The notes under the pieces: generated by a model
The model's database searches: none
The model's input: only the letters and a program-made list of their open reading frames with translations
What the model was told of the DNA's origin: nothing
Shown here: in pieces, positions 1-4,942 of the stretch
Layout of the letters: the number at the start of each line of letters is the position of its first letter
How positions within the stretch are numbered: position 1 is the stretch's first letter
Origin: Methanosarcinales archaeon
Lineage (GTDB): Archaea > Halobacteriota > Syntropharchaeia > Alkanophagales > Methanospirareceae
Assembly: GCA_016649585.1 (NCBI GenBank)
Contig: JAENXH010000094.1
Span: 1 to 5,825 of the forward strand
DNA: 5,825 bases
Direction: 5' to 3'
Translations under genes and position numbers: made by a program

Positions 1-391
1 CATACGCCCACGAGAACGGAAAGCTTATCACACCTTCACAATCGTCGATATTTGCGACACCCTCTTCTCTGATACTTTGAGTAAGGGTAGGTGGTTTCGT
101 TGCGATAGCGGCATGGTCCCGTGTGGCTGTGAACACTAAAACCTTTCGACCTCTGATTTTCTTATGAGTTACTGCAACCCCATGTCTTTCAAGTTCGCTT
201 ACCGACTGGTCCAACTTCACAGATAGAGAACGCGGTGTCAAGTTCAAATGTATTGCCTCGACTAAGTCTTGTGCGGTTCCTTGCCATCTGCCGCCATGTT
301 CATGTAGCAGCTCTGCTATTAGTGGAGACAATGGTTTATCCTGGATGTGGTTGTATGCGCTAAGCTCCGCTCTCGTTGTTGTTGCACTCAT
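1..391 (-). CDS. Winged-helix DNA-binding protein, N-terminal part (runs off the left edge)
   Basis: The ATG at 391 overlaps the nuclease stop codon as ATGA, and the frame stays open to base 1, giving 130 visible residues with no stop. An AAGGTG Shine-Dalgarno lies 8 bases upstream (400-405 on the complement). Residues about 21-90 read as a winged helix: a first helix (SPLIAELLHEHGG), the signature RWQGTAQDLVEAI, a recognition-helix region (TPRSLSVKLDQSVSELERHG), then a basic beta wing (KKIRGRKVLVFTAT). To my knowledge the 'W.GTA..L...L / R.LS..L..L...L...G' pattern is typical of the winged helix that follows the helicase in many phage and plasmid primases. Here it is a separate gene two positions downstream of the primase-helicase. 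A DNA-binding accessory role in replication is inferred. The domain after residue 90 is unrecognised, and the C-terminus lies outside the window. Confidence 0.8.
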   Translation of the reverse strand, partial: MSATTTRAELSAYNHIQDKPLSPLIAELLHEHGGRWQGTAQDLVEAIHLNLTPRSLSVKLDQSVSELERHGVAVTHKKIRGRKVLVFTATRDHAAIATKPPTLTQSIREEGVANIDDCEGVISFPFSWAY

Positions 392-1071
392 TCCTCACAC
401 ACCTTCTCGATTCCTTCGATTCGTGGGTTTGATACTTCCTGCCCGGAATGCCAAACTTCACATAGATGCAAGAATGCCTTTAATCCTGATTCATAATCAA
501 CCTCACTGTATCCTTTCCATTCATAAAAGCCTTCTGCCTTGTCTAATCTGAGGATGCCTAACCCTTCTATCCTTTCTCCAGTTCGCTCTTCGTATGCGTG
601 GCGATATGCGGATACCTGAAGGAGATAGTCCGGATAAATTCGCTTAGCTGTTTTTAGATCAACGAGATATAGCTTGCTATTTATATGGCCAATCATATCT
701 GCTGTCCCTGCATATCCACGTTTGCTCCAGATTCCAAGTTCATTACTAAGAGGTTTAAACCCACTATTTTCTTTCCATCTAAGGAATGCGGAAAATGGTT
801 TTTCTATTTCATCACATCTTGTAGATAATACTTCACCCAGCCGAAGGTTATCACCCTTCAAATAAGCATCAATCGCTTCATGCACCAATGAACCTACTTT
901 TAACGCTTGTTCAGAAATTTGCCGCCATGCAGGTTCTCTCTGTTTCCATATTTCCAAGGCGGGCTTCGGGATTAACTGTAAGATGGTAGTCACGCTCGGT
1001 AGAATCCCGCAGGGGGTGCGGTAAAAATGTCCTTCATCTGTTTCGATCAGTGTAATCTCTTCCTTTGACAT
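388..1071 (-). CDS. PD-(D/E)XK nuclease of the RecB/Cas4-like superfamily
   Basis: This is a 227-aa protein. The ATG at 1071 is chosen over an in-frame TTG at 1098 because GGGAGG lies 9 bases before it. The core motifs appear in the expected order: GSLVHEAIDAYL (motif I, H64), YAGTADMIG (D125), LYLVDLKTAK (D138-x-K140, metal-binding Asp and catalytic Lys) and QVSAYRHAY (Q152, Y156 of the QxxxY motif). The order H, D, DxK, QxxxY is that of RecB-family exonuclease domains. There is no four-cysteine Fe-S cluster: only C21, C86, C204 and C225 occur, scattered, so it is not a canonical Cas4 or AddB. It probably processes DNA ends or recombination intermediates during replication of the element, as lone RecB-like nucleases encoded beside viral primases are thought to do. 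It lies 42 bases after the primase gene in the same operon and overlaps the next start by 4 bases. Confidence 0.9.
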   Translation of the reverse strand: MSKEEITLIETDEGHFYRTPCGILPSVTTILQLIPKPALEIWKQREPAWRQISEQALKVGSLVHEAIDAYLKGDNLRLGEVLSTRCDEIEKPFSAFLRWKENSGFKPLSNELGIWSKRGYAGTADMIGHINSKLYLVDLKTAKRIYPDYLLQVSAYRHAYEERTGERIEGLGILRLDKAEGFYEWKGYSEVDYESGLKAFLHLCEVWHSGQEVSNPRIEGIEKVCEE

Positions 1072-1080
1072 CTTAGTTAG

Positions 1081-1086
1081 CCTCCC
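1081..1086 (-). promoter_or_regulatory. Ribosome binding site of the nuclease gene
   Basis: The complement reads GGGAGG, 9 bases before the ATG at 1071. It fixes that start and rules out the upstream TTG at 1098, which would place the site inside the coding region. The motif and spacing are identical to those of the primase gene. Confidence 0.8.
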
Positions 1087-1113
1087 AGTGGGTAACAAAA
1101 GCCGAAATGTGTT

Positions 1114-4100
1114 TCATTCCCCACCCTCCGCAATTGGAACTGATTCTTTGATCTCTAACCCATCTTTCCTCATTTGGAGCATTGCTTCTCTGGATTGCTC
1201 GGCCTGAAACACCTCGCAAAATGCTTGATGCTCGCGCATCTCTCCACGTGTGGCAAAGGCAACACCACATACACATATAAATTCTTTGGGTTTATCACTC
1301 GACTCCTTATGGCAAAGACTAAAAGATAGGCATTCGTCACAGAGTAACTGACCATTACATTCTGTTGTGGGGGTGTCTTTTCCGCATCCGTCACATACGT
1401 TTTTATCAATGTTTTTTGGGACTTCACTTAAAGCAGTTTCGCCACGTCGTTTACCTTCTGCTCTATCGCAATCGCTGCTATTGTTTAGCAAAGAGGTCGG
1501 GGGATCACATTCACTCGCTACGCTGCTCTCCTTCGTTCTGCCCAAGCTGTCCAACCTGTCGGGGGTATTCTCAACTGCCTTATATGGGGGAATGCTTCCT
1601 TCTTTTGTCTCTAACTCTTCTCTTTCCCCCATATACTCCAAGGGGGAAAAGGAAGGACAGGTTAGACAGGTTGGACACGATAAAATTTGCTCGATGCTAA
1701 TCAGTTCTTTCTTCCCTTCCTCGTCACTTGCCACTACTTTCGCGTTTTCACTGAATCTCCGCCCTTGCCAACAATAAATACGCTTTGTCTGGCCGTCCTC
1801 TTCACGGGTTGGTCTTGTGATTTTCGCTTTGCCAATTTTCTTTATCTCCCTTGTAAACGTTGCTTCATCTGGGAGTAGTATTTGATGAATTTCGCAATAT
1901 ATTTTGAAGGCATCATACAATAGCTCCTTGAGTATTTCATGCCGTGAATCGAATATCGTCCAATCTTCTAAAAATGCCCTTATTGGTTGCGTTTGTCTTC
2001 TCATGTTATTCTTCGCCTTCATTTGTGATTTTGTTCCGGTAAACTCCCAGTTATTCTCTCGCAAGCGTTTTAATCCTACCAATCCCCAGTTTAGCAGCCC
2101 TGCAAGTCCATCTTGTTTTATTAGTACCTTATAGTGCTCTTTTTTTGCTTTGCTACCTATAAACTGATTTGGGAAGTCGAGTACAATCACTCGCTCCCAG
2201 AAGGCGTCCGTGTCGTCGTCAATCCGTGGTATTCTGTTAGCGTAGATGATAAATTTGGCAAAGTTGTTAAATAGGAAGACTCGCTGCTTCCCTTTTTCTT
2301 CGCCCGCCAGTAGATCGCCTCCGGTGGCTGCTTTAAAAGTGGGTGTCGAAAATTGTGACTTCGTTCCAGGTTCCGCAACAACATTCGCCAGTTTTCCAAA
2401 AAGCCGCGCTTCTGCAAACCTATGCTCGCCATCTAACTGACTCAGTGGGACGTTCGCGCAGTTTTCAGCACCTAATAGCTCTGTTAACAAATGACCTGTT
2501 TGTGACTTACCATTTCGTCCGCGCCCTAATAACCAGAAAGACTTATGGGCAGGGTGTTCTGGAAGGAGGCAGTAACCAAACATTTCTTGCATCGTAGCCA
2601 CATCTTCATCATACAGTACTTCTCGAAAGAAGTCTTCATAATGGGCGTGACCGGCCTTTTCATCGAATTCTGCTGGTAGTTTACATGTAAATATCTTTTC
2701 TGGGTCGAAGTCTTCTAAGCTCAGTGTTTCTAAGTTCAGTAGTCCGTTTTGTAATGGTAAATAGTTTTTGTCCTCATTAAATCGCTCTCGTGGTGTGTAA
2801 TAACGCCGCCGTATATGTCCAATTAACTCGCTAACTAAGCGGTTGTTAACATCTGAACCTAATAGTTGCTCGATATATTCTTCAATATCAACATCGCCTT
2901 CACGGTAAATCCCGTTATCGTAAACATATACCGTTTTTGTATCTCTCGTTACTCGGAATGTGAATGATTGGCATATATTTTCTATAACTTCCTCATAATT
3001 TATCCGTTTCCTACCATTTTCATCTATGTAGTAAAGGTCTTTAGGCTTATCTGCATCGCTCTGAGCATATTCCGTAAGTAATACTTCTACATCAAACAAA
3101 TCTGCTTTCAGATACTGCTTCCAATATCGTGGAAGTCGTTTTCTTACCTTCGCTTCTTGCTCTTTTGTTAGATGTTTTCCGTCCACTAAATCTTCTGCAA
3201 TAGTACTAAATGTCTTTGAATCTTCCTTGTCGAATCCTGCTGCATTGTCTTCTTTTGCTTCCCCCGTTGCTTGTTCATCTGGGTTTTGTTCTTCCCATAT
3301 ATGCAGAATATATTTTTCAAGTTCTTCTTTTGTGGCTGTTCTAATCTTCCATTTAATCGCTTTTTCTACTTCTTCCTCTTTGTCTTTCGTTTTTGTAGCT
3401 TTCTTCCGAGAGCATTTACTACATCTACTCCCGTCATATCCAAAAGTCGTTTTTAACCTATCACAGGTTGGCGGTTTTAACCCTTCTTTCTCAATCTTCG
3501 CTTGGGTATATTCACATTGCTGTCGTGATACCGCTTCATCGTAATTTTGGCTCATCATAAAGAACCGCTGTGCCTCATCAATTGAAATGCCTTTCTGCAA
3601 CATCAAATTAGCAATCGCCAATCGTTGCTCGTGTGTTAGTCGCACCCTTTTTTTGTGTCCTTCAAAGAAGGATGCGATGCAAGGATAGGTGAGGAAATCG
3701 TATGCTTTAAGTGTATCCTCCAAGAATGTCTCCAGTTCACCTAAAGGATCCAGTTTTTTTATCTGCTCTTCGTATATAACTTTGTACTCTCCGATAGAGC
3801 CATCTTCTCTTGCCGCTTCACCATAACAAGCGGCATAATGCTTACCACCGAATATCTCGAATCGCAATGTATTTTTGTACTTGCTATTGTTTTTATTGTA
3901 GTTCTGGCAAAATAACAATACTCGATAGCCACCATTGGGTGTTTTCGCTATAAACGTGTCTTCGATACAACTCAAACCTTTATCCTTCGCTCTGCGATAC
4001 ATCCACGCCCAGTCGAAATCCAATGCGACCAATCCGTTATGCCCCACTGCAAAACCGTAGTTTGTAAAGGCATCCTTTCGCTTGTTAAAGAAGACTTTGA

Positions 4101-4275
4101 CATCTTCATCGCTTTGCTGTTCCGCTCCGCACCACTGATTCCATTTTTTAACACTTGGGTTTTTTGCTTCATCGCCGAATAGTATGTTCAAGCCATATTT
4201 CTCCCTCAATGGATTAGTTAATGCCTCTTCGAGTAGATCAGAAGGCGTTTTAAACTCAGAACTCTTTTTATTCAT
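1114..4275 (-). CDS. Prim-Pol / D5-type SF3 primase-helicase with C-terminal zinc fingers
   Basis: A 1053-aa replication protein expected to prime and unwind the element's DNA. Residues about 25-190 are an archaeo-eukaryotic primase (Prim-Pol) domain: LDFDW gives the metal-binding D86/D88, TPNGGYR (112-118) is the second motif, and E140 in RFEIFG is the likely third acidic site. In the second motif the usual His is Arg118. Residues 271-288 (C271, C285, C288) form the small zinc-like motif common after such primases. Residues about 430-560 look like the D5 N-terminal region. The SF3 helicase covers about 575-705: Walker A GRGRNGKS (K590), acidic Walker B E635, ATGGDLLAGEE, sensor N680 in IIYANRIP, and WERVIVLDFPNQF with R695 as candidate arginine finger. 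Residues 867-912 are encoded by a palindromic repeat element. Residues 961-988 (CX2C...CX2C) and 1001-1020 (C1001, C1003, H1016, C1020) are zinc fingers. The ATG overlaps the preceding TAA (TAATG) and follows GGGAGG by 9 bases. Confidence 0.95.
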   Translation of the reverse strand: MNKKSSEFKTPSDLLEEALTNPLREKYGLNILFGDEAKNPSVKKWNQWCGAEQQSDEDVKVFFNKRKDAFTNYGFAVGHNGLVALDFDWAWMYRRAKDKGLSCIEDTFIAKTPNGGYRVLLFCQNYNKNNSKYKNTLRFEIFGGKHYAACYGEAAREDGSIGEYKVIYEEQIKKLDPLGELETFLEDTLKAYDFLTYPCIASFFEGHKKRVRLTHEQRLAIANLMLQKGISIDEAQRFFMMSQNYDEAVSRQQCEYTQAKIEKEGLKPPTCDRLKTTFGYDGSRCSKCSRKKATKTKDKEEEVEKAIKWKIRTATKEELEKYILHIWEEQNPDEQATGEAKEDNAAGFDKEDSKTFSTIAEDLVDGKHLTKEQEAKVRKRLPRYWKQYLKADLFDVEVLLTEYAQSDADKPKDLYYIDENGRKRINYEEVIENICQSFTFRVTRDTKTVYVYDNGIYREGDVDIEEYIEQLLGSDVNNRLVSELIGHIRRRYYTPRERFNEDKNYLPLQNGLLNLETLSLEDFDPEKIFTCKLPAEFDEKAGHAHYEDFFREVLYDEDVATMQEMFGYCLLPEHPAHKSFWLLGRGRNGKSQTGHLLTELLGAENCANVPLSQLDGEHRFAEARLFGKLANVVAEPGTKSQFSTPTFKAATGGDLLAGEEKGKQRVFLFNNFAKFIIYANRIPRIDDDTDAFWERVIVLDFPNQFIGSKAKKEHYKVLIKQDGLAGLLNWGLVGLKRLRENNWEFTGTKSQMKAKNNMRRQTQPIRAFLEDWTIFDSRHEILKELLYDAFKIYCEIHQILLPDEATFTREIKKIGKAKITRPTREEDGQTKRIYCWQGRRFSENAKVVASDEEGKKELISIEQILSCPTCLTCPSFSPLEYMGEREELETKEGSIPPYKAVENTPDRLDSLGRTKESSVASECDPPTSLLNNSSDCDRAEGKRRGETALSEVPKNIDKNVCDGCGKDTPTTECNGQLLCDECLSFSLCHKESSDKPKEFICVCGVAFATRGEMREHQAFCEVFQAEQSREAMLQMRKDGLEIKESVPIAEGGE
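1538..1681. repeat. Nested palindromic element with 9-bp tandem repeats, in frame inside the primase gene
   Basis: The outer arms TGTCCAACCTGTC (1548-1560) and GACAGGTTGGACA (1665-1677) are perfect 13-bp inverted copies. Nested inside are TATATGGGGGAA (1581-1592) and its exact complement TTCCCCCATATA (1624-1635). The outer arms sit in 9-bp tandem arrays: CTGCCCAAG, CTGTCCAAC, CTGTCGGGG at 1538-1564, and GGACAGGTT, AGACAGGTT, GGACACGAT at 1655-1681. The gene reads through it, yielding CPTCLTCP...YMGE...PPY...DRLDSLG (residues 867-912) between the helicase and zinc-finger parts, a stretch of low-complexity linker character. The plus strand would give CPSCPTC...YMGE...PPY...DRLDRLD, nearly the same peptide. 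The element looks like an insertion tolerated in a linker; what it does is unknown. Confidence 0.85.
1623..1649. repeat. Local hairpin TTTCCCCC-N11-GGGGGAAA
   Basis: Perfect 8-bp arms at 1623-1630 and 1642-1649 enclose an 11-base loop, within the right half of the larger palindrome. The single C5 tract (1626-1630) could instead pair with the G5 tract at 1586-1590, so the mRNA could form alternative structures. It lies inside the coding region with no oligo-U tail, so it is not a terminator. Confidence 0.7.
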
Positions 4276-4604
4276 TAGTGGCTGCCTCCCTTTGTGGTGT
4301 TTCGCGATCGGTGGTCGCTGATGAAGGGGAGAGAAGGCGGGCAGCTTTCTTTGCTTATCCTAACGATGATGGGCTTCTCGGGTATATCGGTTCTAAGAAT
4401 GGCAATTTTTTCCCCTGGTATCGCCTCGACGAGCGCTTCTTCTACGATCTTCGCTTCGGTCGAATCAGAGTTAAAGGCTACTTGGAAGTCCTCGAAAAGT
4501 ACAGAAACGCTGTAATCATCTTTTTCGAGCCCTCTAAAGACTCCGCAAGCCTCTTCATAGGGGCTGAGATATATTCTCTTAAATTGTGCTGCTTCAAAGG
4601 TCAT
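4275..4604 (-). CDS. Small protein of unknown function between AbrB and primase
   Basis: I do not recognise this family. The ATG at 4604 gives 109 aa. An in-frame GTG at 4619 is possible but less likely, because the purine-rich GAGGGGGAG (4609-4617 on the complement) would then lie within the gene rather than act as its Shine-Dalgarno. Residues 1-85 look like a compact alpha/beta domain: strand-rich stretches YSVSVLFEDFQVAF and EKIAILRTDIPEKPIIVRI flank a helix (TEAKIVEEALVEAI). The last ~20 residues are polar and probably disordered. There are no membrane segments, signal peptide or cysteine clusters. It overlaps the AbrB-like gene by 11 bases and the primase start by 1 base, so translation is probably coupled and a replication-related role is plausible. 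An OB-like single-strand DNA-binding fold is one possibility, but nothing in the sequence proves it. Confidence 0.8.
   Translation of the reverse strand: MTFEAAQFKRIYLSPYEEACGVFRGLEKDDYSVSVLFEDFQVAFNSDSTEAKIVEEALVEAIPGEKIAILRTDIPEKPIIVRISKESCPPSLPFISDHRSRNTTKGGSH
4285..4290 (-). promoter_or_regulatory. Ribosome binding site of the primase-helicase gene
   Basis: The complement reads GGGAGG, 9 bases before the ATG at 4275 and inside the last codons of the 109-aa gene. It supports this start and independent re-initiation at the TAATG overlap. Confidence 0.75.
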
Positions 4605-4791
4605 TATTCTCCCCCTCACTCTTTTGAACCTCCGCTTTTTTTAGAACGAGATTATCGTTCTCACCTAATATGAACTCCACATCGTCACCGGCGTCTAACC
4701 CCTTAAAACGCAACCAATCTTTGGGAATCGAAACGTAGCGTGTGTAGTTCATGCCCACTATCTTTCGCCTTCCAAAACTAAAACTAACCAT
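4594..4791 (-). CDS. SpoVT/AbrB-type DNA-binding protein
   Basis: A 65-aa protein made almost entirely of one swapped-hairpin AbrB domain, residues about 8-52: RRKIVGMNYTRYVSIPKDWL, then FKGLDAGDDVEFIL, then NDNLVLKK. The 'SIPK-(D/E)-W...GL..GD.VEF' pattern is the family signature. Such domains dimerise and bind DNA, acting as transcription regulators or as antitoxins. No toxin gene follows directly, so a regulator of this operon is the better reading. Residues 53-65 are an acidic, polar tail. The ATG at 4791 keeps the first beta strand; a later ATG at 4752 would remove it. No Shine-Dalgarno is seen. A TATA-like box about 35 bases upstream predicts a leader of only about 9 bases, typical of the first gene of an archaeal operon. 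It is the promoter-proximal gene and overlaps the next start by 11 bases. Confidence 0.88.
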   Translation of the reverse strand: MVSFSFGRRKIVGMNYTRYVSIPKDWLRFKGLDAGDDVEFILGENDNLVLKKAEVQKSEGENNDL

Positions 4792-4820
4792 TTTTATCGC
4801 CGTAAATACGTAATAATCCC

Positions 4821-4832
4821 CTATTTATAAAG
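4821..4832 (-). promoter_or_regulatory. TATA-like box of the leftward replication operon
   Basis: The complement reads CTTTATAAATAG, close to the archaeal TATA box. Its centre is about 35 bases before the AbrB ATG, so transcription should start near 4800. It sits 15 bases from the first 13-bp repeat. Confidence 0.65.
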
Positions 4833-4847
4833 ATATCCGAAGTTAGG

Positions 4848-4912
4848 ATTAGCTATGCTATTCCTTTTTAAAAATTAGCTATGCTACCTCTCGGAAATGA
4901 TTAGCTACGCTA
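4848..4912. repeat. Three 13-bp direct repeats ATTAGCTAYGCTA at exact 26-bp spacing
   Basis: Copies lie at 4848-4860 and 4874-4886 (both ATTAGCTATGCTA) and at 4900-4912 (ATTAGCTACGCTA). The start-to-start distance is 26 bp both times. Each copy contains the dyad TAGC-N3-GCTA. The only difference among copies falls in the central N3, leaving both arms intact, as expected for binding sites of a dimeric protein. The 13-bp spacers between copies are unrelated in sequence. The third copy directly abuts the rightward TATA box, where the TFB recognition element would be. The array may be an operator for the divergent promoters or an iteron set for replication initiation. Candidate binders are the AbrB-like protein and the two winged-helix proteins. 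Confidence 0.93.
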
Positions 4913-4920
4913 TTTATATA
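4913..4920 (+). promoter_or_regulatory. TATA-like box of the rightward gene
   Basis: TTTATATA is centred 26 bases before the ATG at 4943, which predicts transcription starting at or very near that codon (a leaderless mRNA). The flanking repeat copy occupies the upstream recognition position. Confidence 0.6.
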
Positions 4921-4931
4921 CTTAGTATATA
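4915..4931. promoter_or_regulatory. Short palindrome TATATAC-TTA-GTATATA over the rightward promoter
   Basis: Perfect 7-bp arms around a 3-bp centre overlap the TATA-like box and end at the first possible ATG. It may be a second operator, but its AT-rich composition makes chance symmetry more likely than for the 13-bp repeats. Confidence 0.45.
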
Positions 4932-4942
4932 TGATGGTATAT

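Noticed and set aside
305..318. Palindrome TAGCAG-CT-CTGCTA
   Set aside because: It lies within a coding helix (ALA/GLU/LEU codons), is a single copy, and is short enough to be chance.
670..679. TAGCTTGCTA, resembling the 13-bp repeat dyad
   Set aside because: The spacer is 2 rather than 3 bases, the flanks of the 13-mer are missing, and it falls in the codons just before the nuclease catalytic DxK motif.
388..1071. Cas4 and a link to CRISPR
   Set aside because: The four-cysteine cluster is absent, and no CRISPR repeats or other cas genes are in the window.
1623..1649. Hairpin as a transcription terminator
   Set aside because: It lies inside the open primase frame, with more than 150 codons of conserved-looking sequence downstream and no oligo-U run after it.
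1365..1777. Plus-strand ORFs of 111 and 136 codons opposite the primase C-terminus
   Set aside because: They lie wholly inside the primase gene. The resemblance of one of them to the real protein is explained by the palindromic element.
4278..4673. Plus-strand ORF of 131 codons
   Set aside because: It is antisense to two minus-strand genes that have overlapping starts and stops, Shine-Dalgarno sites and a recognisable AbrB domain.
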